The notes under the pieces were generated by a model that worked only from the letters and a program-made list of their open reading frames with translations, had not been told where the DNA came from and did no database searches. 64,000 bases of DNA, from contig JAPEIS010000015.1 of NCBI GenBank assembly GCA_029531795.1, positions 558,001-622,000 of the forward strand. Direction: 5' to 3'. Positions 33,234 through 46,351 of the stretch are shown one piece after another (position 1 is the stretch's first letter; each line of letters begins with the position of its first letter). The position numbers and the translations under genes were made by a program. This DNA comes from Sclerotinia nivalis (lineage: Eukaryota > Ascomycota > Leotiomycetes > Helotiales > Sclerotiniaceae).

Positions 33234-35446
33234 TTAAAAACCGTTCTGATACCAATGCTCATGCACCCCAAGTCTTCCATTACACATTCCCGGCCCAAAC
33301 CAATCAAACAACTCTACCACCGTAAAATGAAATGCCAAAAGACCGCCAGATATGCCCCAACTTATTCTTGTCCCGAGCCCGAGTTCGACGGCGGCTACGA
33401 TGACAAGCGGATACCAGATCCATCGTCTTGCTAGAGAAGATAGACATGGTTTTGTGATCATGAAAACTTTGAAAAGAAAAATCGATACTCTACCTAGTAG
33501 AGTAAGGGATTGCTCGTTGTGTTGGGCCCACGTTTCGCTGTAATGACGGTACAGGGATAGGCGATTCAGGAAGGAGGATATAGGTGTGGTGGGTGGTGGC
33601 ATTAAGAGTGGGGTGGTAATGAGGGGTTTTGACATAGGACCAGAATTGCGATGTCGGCTGATTCCGACAGCGAGCTGAGAATCTGGCGTGGGTGATGATG
33701 AACGAGATGAAGTCTCAGATAAAGCATCTTCCATATATGCTCTTGAGCGCACGCGCTTCGGTTCACGCTCGTTGACAGGTGTTGAGGGTGGCATGGGTGA
33801 GTCAATTGCTTGAATCCTTCCACGAACTCCCGATGCACTGCCATGCCGTACGCGTGTTGGATTCTGTAGTCCCCTTTCAGTTCTGATCGCTTCTAGAATT
33901 TCATTTGCACTAGGTCTATCATTAGGGTTGACGGCGAGAAGTCTTTTGAGAAAGATGTATAGCTGGTTTGGCAATTCTGGCCGCTCTCGTCGCTCATCTT
34001 GAAATCCCGACCACGTACTAATTTCAGCTCGAAGTAGATCCATGTCTTCAAAGTCTTCTTCGAAGCTGTCTGCACTCTTGTAAGGAAGTCGACGGAAACA
34101 CATGAAATACAATATCATCCCCAAGCTGAAGATGTCAGATTTTGTGGTAAAATTTCCATATCGACCAAATTGATCTTGTTTCAAAACCTCAGGAGCACAA
34201 TATGATATTGTGCCCGTAGATCCTGTTGACTTCCTCACAACGTTTTCCGCTTGAACTTCCCCAAAATCGCTGATGAGACATCGCATATCACTTCCGTCTT
34301 GATGGAGCAAGCAATTGCTTGGTTTCAGGTCGCGATGAATATAGTTCGAGGCGTGTAGATGTGCGAGACCAGAAGTAATATCCTTGAAGAACGAATAAAT
34401 TTCCTCAAACTGTAACTTTCGTTGCGATGACCCCAGGTCTGGTCGTTCTGCGCCTCCTTTCGATCTCCTCCGCATTTTCTCCTTCAATTGTTCATTTGTG
34501 GTCTCCATTTTAGTTGTAGGTCCAGCGATATAACGCAGTAGGTCTCCCGAATTGCAATATTGCTGAAGTATGTAGGCGCATGGTACCGAGGGACTGAATC
34601 GATTCAATTGAACATCTTCCAGCCAGACATGTCGATAAGATACAAGATTTGGATGAGAAAGTCCTTGCAAAAGTTGGACCTCAATAAGGACTGTAGAAGT
34701 TAGTATAAGAACCTTGGGTGGAAGGGGATTGTTGTACCTTTCTCTAACCATGCATGATCATCTCCAACTGGTACTCTTTTGCACGCAAATTGGCCTATGA
34801 ACCATCAGCACTTGCCTCGTATGTTCGTAATCGCCCTTTCATACCTAAGGACACCCCATCAAGCTCATGGCGGACTAAAAGAACTACACCCTTCCCTCCA
34901 CGACCTAACTCCTTCTCCTCAGTGAAGAATCTCTTGAAGTAGTTTGGGCTGAAAGCTTCCTTCTTTATAGTATGCCCTTTTTCTACTGCTGGAGTACTCG
35001 TCACAAATTCCACATTATTTTCTGCATCATCCACATAATTCGCAGTCGTTGAGGCAGGCTGTACGAGCCTGCGAATCGGACTAGAGGGCCGTTGTCTATT
35101 CGAACCACTATTTGCAACGTGAAGCATGCGAAAGTACTCGGGGGCTATGAAAGTATTCGCGCGAGCAGAGGTCGTAGGTTGTCGCTCGGGAGATGCCGTA
35201 CGCAATGGTCGATGACATGTAGGGCAATCATTCAAGGCAAGACTGGGAGGGGCACTTCGCAGAGCCAATTCTTGAGTGTTGGGATCTCGAATGACGATGG
35301 CATCATCATGGCGGCTGTGATACTAGATGTCAGTATGTATCTTCTAGCTTCTAGCTTCTCTATGGGTTCCACGCAAGAGAATGACAGAGGATAACCTACA
35401 GCACAATCTCCCGACTGTCTCGAGATGAATATGGGACTAAAGACAT
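33234..35446 (-). CDS. IKS1: Ser/Thr protein kinase IKS1
   Basis: Four exons, 35446-35400, 35314-34845, 34794-34738 and 34690-33234, give 676 residues starting MSLVPYSSRDSREIVLRHDD. A CPTC pair lies near residue 46. The kinase domain begins with the Gly-rich loop GRGGKGVV near 153, the ATP Lys is in FACKRV, the catalytic loop is HRDLKPSN at about 310-317, DFG is at about 333-335, and GTISYCAPE follows. The APE, the catalytic Asp and Lys are all intact. After the domain comes a Ser/Pro-rich linker and then two or more hydrophobic segments near the C-terminus (WIWYPLVIVAAVELGL; WGISGGLLAFHFTVV), as expected for the IKS1 group of membrane-linked fungal kinases. In yeast the gene is named for suppressing IRA loss. 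The precise role is not known. Confidence 0.93.
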
Positions 35447-37074
35447 GGTAGAGAGTTGGAGTTGGTAAAGTTAGGGAATTGAAGTCACAAAGAAGATCTT
35501 TTTGACCTTCTTATGCAACATTGTTCATTCTTTGAGTAATGCTTTATAAGTCAATCGTGAATACAAGAATTGTAGAATTATACTTGTACCTAGTATCAAT
35601 GTGAAGGTACACAGTTCCCAATAAGTTTTGCATTTTCATGTCACAGCCATAATGACATACATGGTATCGGACGATCATTCTAGTGGCTGCCATTGTTATC
35701 CAGGCAGTTTCATTTCCCCACATTTCTACCTTCAGCCTCACTAAAATGCCTATTTTATAGAGCCCGTCGCTAATGTAACACTACCGGCATGGCCCGATCC
35801 TACCCCTATTTTATTTTTTATATCCAATGTCAAAATATAAATCCCAACATTTCCTGGCTTGGAAGTTACATGATCATCATTTTACCTTAATTTACGATTA
35901 AAATTGGCATCCAACGAGTCTTTGAGGCACATTTGTCTCTAGAATCAAAAGCTCAAAGCGATCATCGAGCATGATGACTGGCAGGCACAGTGGAGAGATC
36001 TAGTGGAGTTTAACATATCGCTCTAGCACTGCACGACCGGTATGAGGCGGTCAACTACATCTCCACAAGGGCAATTATATCGTATGATTCCAGCATAAAT
36101 CACATGCGGGTATATAAGGGGGATTCCTAGCAACCTAAAACAATGAGCTCTTCTATCTAGGCCCTCTTAATGCTAGCTAGTATGGAAGCCATCTGATACT
36201 GGCTTTCGGGTTCCTACTGTCACCACTGCATTCAATCTTCACCCATTGACAGCGGATGTAACATTGGAATTCTTCGGAGGAGGCTACTAGAAAGACTCCG
36301 CTGAAGATAATCGGCAAGGATTGTTTCAAAATCATACTGTGCCAACATGATCACCTCGCCAACATCCAGAATTTATTTCTCAATGTCAAACATGAAATTC
36401 ATGATTGCACTTTGACAACGACAATACACCTCAAGCGCATGGCAACGCGACTATGCGCGGGTCTTGCATGACTCAATTGAATCGGAGGTTTTTATGCATG
36501 TTGCCGCATTAAGCAAACCTGGGATATTCCTTCTCGAAGGCGGAAGCTTGCAGAGAAGGATCTAGTGTGCCTTCCATCGAAGTAACATCATCTCGACGAT
36601 GATATCTTTATGAGGGTAGCAACAAAGAAGATCAACAAGTACAGTCCAGGGTTCCTGTTGACTATCCAGCTATCACATTCCATATTATAGATCACTAGTA
36701 ACTAGTGGCTAATTAGTTCATAATGCATTTTGCTTGTAAGATGCACATTAACCATAAACAGGTACAGGCACTTCATTGACCTATTTCTGAACGACGAAGT
36801 GCTCCTTTTTCGATTGCTAAGTCTTTCATTAATTTCGGCTTGTACCTGATCTATTGGGTGTTACACAGTAGCTAGGTCTGCTTTTGCCAAGGAAAGTAAT
36901 CTTCTAGTAGAACAAAGTGTGCGGTTCATATTGTTCCATAAAGGCTCCTAGAACACCCTTTGTTGAGTTGAAGGAAGTTATTTCCTAGTGCCTCTCCTCT
37001 TGTCAATCAAGTGTTATATCTGAACCTGGAAGTCAGAGTCGGAGGGGGTTATAGGGTTCCCAATTGAGATCGAC
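35447..37074. other. Long intergenic region, nothing supported
   Basis: Divergent upstream region of IKS1 and a small membrane-protein gene. It holds an imperfect palindrome CACTAGTAACTAGTG near 36692 but no coding frame of note. Confidence 0.5.
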
Positions 37075-37725
37075 ATGGGTCAGGAAAGTCTGATAATTGG
37101 TTTGGTTATCATTGTAATTACTGTGATCGGAGGTGCGGTAGCTTTTTTCGTATGGCACCGGTTACGCAGATCGAGACCGGGTAATGGAGGAATCCAGATG
37201 CGCCCTATACGAGAACGTGGTCCGGATGGTCGTCATGTACGAGAAAGAGATACAGATAATCGCCGTGTACGGGAGCGTGGTTCAGAGGGTCGCCGTGTCC
37301 AAGATCGTGGTCCAGGTGGACTGAGTTTAGCGGACATTTTACGCGACTTACCTGGGCGTCCTGTGGAAGGGACAGAGGGAAACGATGGTCGAAGCTTAGC
37401 AGATATTGTCAATCCACCAGCAAAACGACGTGGAACCTCATCTGCAGCTCACTTGAAGGGGAAAATACGGGATACTACCGAGGAATCGCAAGTTAACCCA
37501 AGTACAGCTGGTGCTGAAGTTAGCTCATCAGACCGCGTGCGCAAAGCTCCCATGCATGCTGAGGAGTCTGTATCAGGAGTTTGCGGGAAAGGGAAGGGAA
37601 AACCAGCCCCTGGGAAGATCCAGAGACGAGCCGTTACTCCCGATAACAGCAGTATCCCTTTGATTAGGGTCGAATCGTCTCCAAGTTGCTCTCAAGATGA
37701 AAGTAGTCTCAAATCGGCGCCATGA
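37075..37725 (+). CDS. Single-pass membrane protein with Arg-rich repeats
   Basis: 216 residues starting MGQESLIIGLVIIVITVIGG. Residues 6-27 form one membrane helix followed at once by WHRLRRSRPG, so the long tail is probably cytosolic. Residues 42-80 are four degenerate copies of a 12-13 residue unit, (V/I)RERGxxGRxVRER-like. Two SLADI motifs (SLADILRDLPGRP and SLADIVNPPAKRR) follow. The rest is polar with a GKGKGKP basic patch. No family or function is recognised. The start is the first ATG of the frame, with the helix directly after it. Confidence 0.6.
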   Translation: MGQESLIIGLVIIVITVIGGAVAFFVWHRLRRSRPGNGGIQMRPIRERGPDGRHVRERDTDNRRVRERGSEGRRVQDRGPGGLSLADILRDLPGRPVEGTEGNDGRSLADIVNPPAKRRGTSSAAHLKGKIRDTTEESQVNPSTAGAEVSSSDRVRKAPMHAEESVSGVCGKGKGKPAPGKIQRRAVTPDNSSIPLIRVESSPSCSQDESSLKSAP

Positions 37726-38479
37726 TTGAACCGAGTAAGACATAGGCGAGAAGGGAAGCTGGTATTCTGATAAATCATGTCAATTAGTAATATCGGGGGA
37801 ACGATGGACGCATATTCACTTAAATCTGCATCACCAACTGTTAAGTTAACACGAAGCGAAGCAACCACTTTCGCATTGAAATGTTTAATATTTCCCGATA
37901 TATCAAGCAGTGACTAAAGATATGGGAAAGTCCATGGAGCACGGGCAATACTCAAGTCCGAAGCTTGTAGATGTAATATTGGGATGTGTAATATGTAAGA
38001 AAGAGGTCTGAAAGATGCAGGAGAAGGGAGGGTTGTATCTACAAACCTATAGCATCAGAATCTGTAGAATTCACTTGTCTGTAGTACGCTTGTTCATTTC
38101 GATAATTGCATACCACTATAGGGAAGATAACACAAGTATCCCAACATGTCAAAACTTATGGTCATAACCAGCGTGACTGCATCCCAAATGCGAGCTCCCA
38201 TCCCTAAATCAAATTATATGAGGATTTACGCATACTGAATACTTATAGGGATCATCAATTGCTGAAACATTCCTGAGTGGCTTGCGCATATTACAAATCT
38301 ATGCTGTGTAGAAGTATATTGCTGAAAGAATACACAAAATTAAATCTCCAAGAAAGATGTACTTTGTCCTACCCCACCCCTTTCATTTTCTTGCATAATA
38401 AGAGCCAGAGGTAGCTTAAGAAGCCTACGTCCAGCCGATCAACTTTCCTGAATCATATTTTCTATTCCAGACTTTCAAA
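37726..38479. other. Intergenic region, nothing clear
   Basis: No supported coding frame between two same-strand small membrane-protein genes. Confidence 0.5.
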
Positions 38480-39376
38480 ATGCCACAGTTGAGCAGGAAC
38501 CAAGTCGCCATCTTGTCATTTGGGTTAGGGGTCGCTTTCACTCTAGCCTTGGAGTTTATCCTCGATCATGTCCTGAGCACTAATATCGCCTCTCAAGACA
38601 CACACGAGGAAGGTGAAGATGGAAACGGAGATGTCGCAGATGGGCAGGGGTCCAGTCTTGAAAATAAAAGATCTCCCACATCTCATGCAATTCCAAGCGA
38701 CTCCATGGCACACAAATCCATGGAGGAACTAATGGATGGCTTGAGTGACGATATATCTCTTTTAGAACCCAGCGTCGAAGAGATCCGGGCCTCCTTAGCT
38801 ACGAAGAAGCCGGAGGATCAGACTCTGAATCGAGAACATTTGATCGAAACGACAACAGAGCAGCCTCCAAGCGATACCAAAACTAAATCGACGCTGCATT
38901 CGAGTGCACCTTGTACATGTCAACGTCGTGCTCTCATATCGAGTCGGATACACTCGGAGTCTTAAAGGGTATATCTTGAGTCTGAAGATGAGGATGTAGT
39001 CAGTTGTCACGATGAAAAGAAAGAGACGTATCGAAAGAGTGCATCTGAAGATATTGACTTTATTTTTCAGCGTATTTCGTGTGTGGTACTTCAGCGGTAT
39101 TATGGGGATGTCGCGGGTTTGAACAGAGAAAACGGAGTTTCAGCTGATTCTTAGGCAAATAGATGAATTGAAGGAGGAAAGGGAGAATGAGGAGAGGAAG
39201 ATGAGGTAGAGGGTTGCTAAAGGGCTTTGGATGCACTCATGAATATGGAATCATGGGACGGCAACTATTTTGACTTTAATAAAGATGATGGGATTAAACC
39301 GGAAGAGTTCCGGGAATATGGGTACTTGAAAAGGAGGGTTTCTCATGATGAAACAGCAGTCATCTTCGAGGGATAA
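38480..39376 (+). pseudogene. Membrane-anchored coiled-coil protein gene with decayed 3' half
   Basis: The frame opens MPQLSRNQVAILSFGLGVAF with one N-terminal membrane helix (about 9-30), then an acidic polar tail, and stops at TAA 38963-38965 after 161 residues. Directly after that stop the same frame stays open 62 codons to TAG 39152-39154 and looks like protein (VYLESEDEDVVSCHDEKKET, then DIDFIFQRISCVVLQRYYGD). A second frame then reads LRQIDELKEERENEERKMR, a coiled coil, and a third ends MESWDGNYFDFNKDDGIKPE to a TAA at 39374-39376. So one premature stop and two frame changes have broken a longer gene. The first 161 codons may still be translated. Family unknown. Confidence 0.5.
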
Positions 39377-39855
39377 AATTATAAATCGATACACAGATCT
39401 AGGAAATTAGATTATTTAATCAATCAATGATGTATGATGAAAATTCCCTCGTGAAGGTAGTTCACCGGGAGCCGCGAGGTATGATGCCCAGTGCTCACCG
39501 GGAGGGAATTCTGTACCTTGATTTCCGATTCCAACAACTTTTCTTTTATTGGGCTTTGGTGGAGGAAGAAAATCTTGAACAACGTTGCAGTCGCAGTTTT
39601 GCAGACATGCAACAAAAAGTTTGGGTCACCTTACCGCCCTCGTGGCAGAATAATAAAGTGTTGTCGCATTAGGGTTTCTGCCGTGAAGGCGGTGATGAAA
39701 ATTTGGGCTTCTACAAACTCCCCCTCTATCTCTATCCACAAGAGAAAATCGAGAAGGCCATGAATTCACGACAGTCATGATACTGTGTCTCAAGTATTCT
39801 TGATATTGACCACTTCCACAAATATGCAGATTTTGATCAGCATCTGTTTATACCA
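39377..39855. other. Intergenic region, promoter side of the WDR6 homologue
   Basis: No supported coding frame; two short overlapping plus-strand frames lack any family character. Confidence 0.5.
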
Positions 39856-42800
39856 ATGTCTTCTTTCAAGGTCAGCAACGGTTCCGATATGCTAAATTTC
39901 CGACACGGATCTTAACTCACCTGCTTCAATCTAGCATAATCATTCGTTGAGCCCAATTTTGGCATTGGATTTTTACCGTACTTCAACTGGTACATTATTG
40001 ATTTTTGCGGCCGAAGGCCCTTTTCTGAAAATATATGATGCCGAAACTTCGAGGTTGATTGGTCAATGTCGAGTCTTTGACTCGCAGGCCATTCACGGCA
40101 TCATCATAAAGGCATTAGACAACGGTTCCAGTGATGACCTACAGCTAGTCATTTGGGGTGGCCAATGTTTAACCTTAATTTGTAGATACCAAATTGAGGA
40201 AATCATATCTCAACATGTGGTTAGTATCACAGAGATGGCGACATCCAGCAGTGATTGGGTCCTCAGTGTTGCCTTTTGTCCTTGGGAAAAGCAGGGCTGT
40301 GTTGCAGTCACTGCTCATAATGCAATGCTTCAAGCAACGTTATCGAAAGAAGACGGATCAACAACATTGCGACAGTTACAACCTTCTTCGCGGTCCATGC
40401 TGTACTCTGCCAGTCTTGTTTGCGAAAATCAAGATACCGTTATAGTAGCAGCTGGAACTATCTTCGGCGAGATTATCGTTTGGAAATGTGTTGCTGCCGA
40501 AGATAAATCTACATATCACAATGAAGCTCTCTTCGTTTTCACTGGTCATGAAGGTTCCATTTTCGGTGTTGACATATCCCCACAGATTATGGGGGATGAT
40601 GGAAAGACCACCCGGTTGCTAGCAAGTTGTAGCGATGATCGTACTATACGAATATGGAACCTTGCAGAGGGTTTACAGAGTGATGTAGACGCCATGAAGT
40701 TAGCTGCCGACTTACTGCCACGAGAAACAGGTTTCGGTGAGGCTGCAGAAGCTCAGCATGACTCCAATGGTTTTAATAGATGTGTTGCTGTAACCATGGC
40801 TCATGCATCCCGTATATGGGGTGTTAAATTTCATTGTACTGATTTGTCAACATTTGGCACTTCCCCAATTACTGTTCTCTCTTTTGGAGAAGATTCAACA
40901 GCTCAGCAATGGGCACTAGGACTTGGAAGTGAACTGCAGAATGAAGGCAAAACTTCTGGTATTCTGGAGCTTGATGTTTCCAAACCTAGCTCAAATATTC
41001 CTGCTAAGCTGACACATATTAAAACATTTGCCTTCCATACTGGGAAGCACATTTGGTCGGCAGCCGTCGCCCAGATAGAAAACCGTCGGAGTCTTCTTGC
41101 CACTGGTGGAGCAGATGGGAAAATATCAACATACTGTTTTGACGATGGAAGAAAGACAGAATCATTCTCTACTGACACGTCAAGCAATGTCGCCACTGGA
41201 GGTCTTGTGATAGATCACTCCGTTGAAGGTTCATTTTCCTCGTTGGCTTTTGAGCTTGAAGATGTGTTCAAATCTCTTACTTCCGCCGATTCTTATTCTG
41301 AAAAGGAACAGGAGCAAGCGCAAGAATCCGTGGTATTAAGGAAGAAGACACCTAAAGATGCTTTCAACCGCTATGCATTCGTATCTGAAAATGCCTTTCT
41401 GATTACAACAACATTTGGGAGAATTCTTCGAGCCACTGTCGAGGATACGATTACATTCGAAGAACTTTCTCTGCCAGAATTAAATGCTCAAGATCTTAAG
41501 TCGTACTCCATTCTGAAGGGAAATTCAACTCTAGAATTATGCTTCTTGGTGGGTACTAGTGGGAAGATATTCTTGTATCAACCGGGGTCGCCCATCATCG
41601 AGATAGGGCGTGTTGAGCGAAAACCATCCGATATGTTCATTGTCCAAGGAAATGACAATAGATCATTTGACTTATTAGTAACATTAGTAGGAACCCAAGA
41701 ATTAACGGTATTATCCTTTGACTTGCAATCTTCCGGGCTACAACCCGTTTTCAATAGAAGGACCCTCTCATTACCTCCGAAGTTTATAGTCACAGGTGCT
41801 GGTAGATGCGACGACAATCTCGTCCTTGGCTCTAGAGAAGGAGCAATTGCAGTACACGACATGAGCAGCGACTCTTTAATTACCTGGAATTCGTCTAGCA
41901 GAAAAGATGCCATCACTTCCATTGTCTGTGTACCAAATCCTGAATCTCAACAAACCACAAGCTATTTCGCAATCACGAGTCGAGATGGATTATATGCCAT
42001 ACTGTCTTACGATAATGCTCAAACTGAGGCCACAAAAATTTCATGTGTACATTCGGCTGCACCACCATTCGGACCTATGATTGAAGCCTGCTGGTTTCAA
42101 GGTTCTGATCTAATTCTATATGGATTCAAAAGCAAAAGTCTCATCGTTTGGAATGAGACTAAACAATCTGAAATTATGCGTATTGAATGCGGAGGGGCAC
42201 ATCGAGCTCATGCATACTCCCCACTAAAGAATGTTAAAGGAGGCGGCAGTGGGCATTTGATATACACAAAAGCATCGCAACTATACCTTCATTCCCAAAA
42301 AGTTCCTTCACATCGCACCATCAAACCCGGCGGGCACGGACGAGAAATAAAAGCATGTGCCGTAGGAGGCTTTCCCAAAATGATAGCTACCGGTGCCGAA
42401 GATACCAATATAAGGATATGGCGCAACGAAGACATCAAGAACCAAAACCCCGACTCGAAAACCCTCACCTGCCTCTCCGTAATCCAAAAACACACAGCAG
42501 GACTCCAACATCTACGTTGGCACAACTCAAACTATCTCTTTAGCAGCGGCGGCGTCGAAGAATTTTACATCTGGTTCATTCAAGAAATCCCCGGATTCGG
42601 TCTTGGAGTAATCTGTGAAGCATCATGTCCCGATCCTACCGACGAGCAAGATTTACGCATTATGTCTTTTGACGTCTCAGACATCCCTGGCAGTCATTCC
42701 GGGGAAATGATAATTACGCTCGTTTATTCAGACTCTACGATGCGGACTTATGTTTATTCTAAAAAAGGAGGGTGGAAATTATTGGCGCGGGGAAGATATA

Positions 42801-43543
42801 CTTCAGCATGTCTAATGCAGATTATTCATCTCCGCGTTTCTAAGACGGAGCTAAAATTTTTGACCGCTGCTACGGATGGAAGTCTCTGTATTTGGAGCAC
42901 TCCACTTACTCTCCTCCATCAGAATCAAGCCCCTGCCATCTCAACTCAACCCCCAGAACCCATACTCCTCTCACACACAAAAATCCACCAAAACGCTATT
43001 AAAACGCTCTCCTACCAATATACCTCCAGCAGCACCACTCCACATCTAGTAGTGGTAACTGGTGGTGATGACAACGCAATAGGAATTACGCTCTACCCTC
43101 TCTCCAATCCCGATGCAGAATTCAAAAAAACGATTTCGATGCTCCTGCCCGATGCACATGCGGCTGCTGTAACGGGTATTTCTTTTCTTCCGGATCCTTC
43201 CGATCTTTCCAACCTTTCCAATGTTCCAGATGAAGATAAAGAGAAAGATAAACAAGAAAAAGAAAATATGTATATACTATCCACGAGCACGGATCAACGA
43301 GTAAAGACATGGCGCATTGGCATTTTGTCTAGAAGGGGGGGAGAGGAGATGTGCCCGGTGGATATTGAGATGCTTGGGGATGAGTTTACGGCGGTTAGTG
43401 ATATTGGGGATGTAGCTATGATTTGTGGGACTGATGGGATTGGGAATGCGAATGGGGGTGGGAATGGAAATGAGAAGGGGGCAAAAGCGGTTATTGTTGG
43501 GAATGGGATGGAGATATGGGGATTTGGAGGTTTGGAGACGTGA
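39856..43543 (+). CDS. TRM734: WDR6/Trm734-type WD40 protein, partner of tRNA wobble 2'-O-methyltransferase
   Basis: Two exons, 39856-39870 and 39935-43543, join across a 64-base intron (GTCAGC...CTAG) to 1207 residues. The start becomes MSSFKHNHSLSPILALDFYR, which fits the family; without the tiny first exon no ATG precedes the conserved block. Many WD40 units are visible, for example LLASCSDDRTIRIWNLAEGL, GAEDTNIRIWR, LTAATDGSLCIWS and LSTSTDQRVKTWR. The length and the two-propeller layout match Rtt10/Trm734 in yeast and WDR6 in animals. These bind Trm7 (FTSJ1) and direct 2'-O-methylation of tRNA position 34 in the cytosol. A Gly/Asn-rich insert lies near the C-terminus. Confidence 0.9.
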
Positions 43544-43658
43544 AGAGAGTAGAGTACGTAGTAGATAAATGGATACATGGAAGTAGGTAAAGAAGAAGTT
43601 ACTGAAAATTCATTAAATCATTATTCTAGATACCACTAGCTCATCATTGTAAATACGA

Positions 43659-45324
43659 CTAGCTAGCCATTCTACTCCTCTTCCTCCATGCCCTAATTTC
43701 CTTCAACACATTCATCACTAAAGGCACACCCACGGGTCCCAACAATGGCATATAAACCGCCACTTTATGTTCATCCGGGAAATACACCTGGCCCACCATG
43801 CTCTTTTCAAAAAACGCCTTTTCTGCCGCCTCTTCCGCAATTCGAGCATTTTCTAATCCTTCCTTCCCTCCTAATCCATCACACGCTTTTTTCAAATGTT
43901 CGATGGTTGTATAGACACCTTCTTGTACCGATTCAGGTATACTAATGGAAGGAAGCGCTTTACTCAATCTCGCTAGACTCCCTAGTGTACCGCTTGCTTT
44001 TAGCAGAAGGCCAGCGCTACGAACGCGTACTAGTGTCATTAAGCGGAGGGGGAGCGACCCAGTTTCGGGAGCGCCCATTAGGGACATTAATTGATTTGAG
44101 AAAGTGAGCATGGCGGGGCGTAAATCGGAAATGTCGGATTGTATGACTACTCCTCCCCATTGGGGAATCAACCAACTCTTGCCGCCGCCTTCTACTTCCA
44201 TGTCGCCTACGTAGAGAATGAAATTTATAGTGGGGGCGCCACCGATACTGGGACTTAGGGGCCATTCAGCGGCGTTAATGAATCCGCTTAGATCTTCTTT
44301 TCGTAAGACATTTCCGCTAACGCCGGGGTTGGCGTATAATTGGACTTGGGTGTCGATTGTGAAATTACTAATAGCAGTGAAGCTTTCAAGTAATGGTTTC
44401 ATGTATTCCTCTAGCGCAGCTTCAATATCCCAAGAGGAGGGAGTAGCAGTTGGAGTAAAGAGGGAGAAGGTTAAGTGATAAGTTCCAGAATATTTCAATG
44501 ATCGCGTTGTCCATTTGGCCAGAGTATCTGCTACTTCCGGCGCCAGTACTTTGGGGCTTCTTTCTGGAGGTGCCGAGCTGGTGGAAAGTAAATATGCGAT
44601 CATAGCTTGTTCTTCGGCAAACGCGCCGCGTAAGGTATTCGCAATGTAAGTCGCTAATGAAGATGACGATGACGAACTCGAGGGAATCTGATTTGGAGGA
44701 TAGTATATATCTAAAACAGGTGCATAGGCTTGCAAATTGAATTGTGACGCCGTTCCAGGTAAAAGTCTAATAGTCAAAGCAACCTCCTCTCCCATGCCTC
44801 CAGATGAGAAGCCCTTCACGGCCGCGGAAGCATTGTTTGGCGGGGAAAGTTGTAACCGTAAATGATGCGCGGAGAAATCATTTAAATCGTCTAAAGTATG
44901 TTGTGTAGTTCGCAGAAGGTTTTGAGCTTCGTTTTCTTGTAATGATTCGGCTTCTATTGAGATTGTAAGTGGAAAGACTGGTCGACATGCCTATAATAAT
45001 CAATCAGTAAATGCTAGCGTGTGAATGATTGCAGCATACTCTTCCTTCCGCCCAATCTGTCATTTGATCTAAAGGTAATGGAGCTCTATAAATTGTCGTC
45101 GTTTTCCACCATATTGGCATACCAAAAAATAAAATAATAGCCCAGAATGAAATGAGAACTTGGGTTCGCATGCGAGCATTTTCGGGCTTCTCAGGAGGTG
45201 GCTCCTTTCTTTTGTTTACTGCTGTCACCGCATTTTCGGGAGCTGTATCATTGAAAGTTTTCACATCTTCAATTGTCTTTTCGGTCGTTCCTGAGGATGC
45301 AGGTTCATTTGTTGATGCTGACAT
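43659..45324 (-). CDS. GPI17: GPI transamidase subunit PIG-S/Gpi17
   Basis: Two exons, 45324-45040 and 44990-43659, join in phase 0 to 538 residues. The N-terminal 50 residues are polar (ending PPPEKPENARMRTQ), followed by a membrane helix, VLISFWAIILFFGMPIWW, and the family block KTTTIYRAPLPLDQM. A large lumenal domain follows, then a second hydrophobic segment near the C-terminus (VAVYMPLLGPVGVPLVMNVL) and a basic end KRSRMAS. This topology, the IYRAPLP motif and the length are those of PIG-S, a subunit of the ER complex that attaches GPI anchors to proteins. The gene is tail to tail with the WDR6 homologue, about 115 bases apart, and head to head with the acyl-CoA synthetase gene. Confidence 0.9.
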
Positions 45325-46351
45325 TATGTTGAAGCTTGGTTGTCCATTTGCCAGCTACAGTACTGTTATCTGTTTCTATCGCCTGCGTTGCTGCGTTTGC
45401 ACGAGCAAGTTTTAGCGATAGGAAGGCTGAAAATAACAAGGCTGAAAGTAACAAGGCTGTTTCAAGTGAGCACGAGCCAGATAAGGTTAAACTTGCGCAT
45501 TAAAGCAACTGGGTACTTGGGCAACATTTGTTGAACTTCTTCAGGAAAAGGATCCGAAGACCCAATTATTCTTCGGTCAATTGATTTGGAAAACGGTTAT
45601 TTACACTGGTTACACACAGATTCATCAGGTCCAATTTATCCAATTTATCCAATCATATATTATCATGGGTTCACAATCGAGGGTCATCAGCCCCATCAAT
45701 GTGGTACAAAACCGACCTATACCCATACTTTGGGACGAATAGAACGGAAAAGAGTTCTATTGTGGATTTTGCATGAATGCATAAGTTTGTGTGATTGGTT
45801 GTGAGAAAAAGAAAGAGAATGTGCATCTCAGAGGCTCAAAGATCCTAAAACCCTCATGGAGAGATCAAGTCCGAGATAGAACCACCTCTTTTGCATTACC
45901 TGCAGCTCACACCACAATTACAATGGCTTTGGAAAGCCATGCAATGCGAAGGACGCCAAATGTTCCTCCATGCCGAGGCATATTCCGCAATTTGAGGAAT
46001 GAATGAAAAATGACCCAACGGCGGGATGCATGCATATTATCCAGACTTCAGCCAGATTATGGACGGTAAGTTTTTAAGTATAATCTTTCTCAACTATCTG
46101 TCGTCCTTTTTCTCATCTGAACTGCTCATTCACCTTGAATCGTGTCTTTGAATCAACTACATTGGATTTATCAACGGCTCAAACATCGATCCTCCATATT
46201 TGCCCGAACAAGTCCCACAGCATTAGCCGTGTCATCCCTTTTTGAATCTGCCAGTCGGGGAATAACATTTCACCACTGTTACCGTATTTGTAGGAAGCCC
46301 TGGAGGTTTTCATCTAATACTTAAAGATATTACTATTACATTGTTATCAAA
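45325..46351. other. Divergent promoter region of GPI17 and FAT1
   Basis: No supported coding frame. Both flanking genes are essential-type membrane or lipid genes reading away from this gap. Confidence 0.55.

Noticed and set aside
43294..43578. 94-codon minus-strand frame at the end of the WDR6 homologue
   Set aside because: Antisense shadow of a Gly/Asn-rich coding segment.
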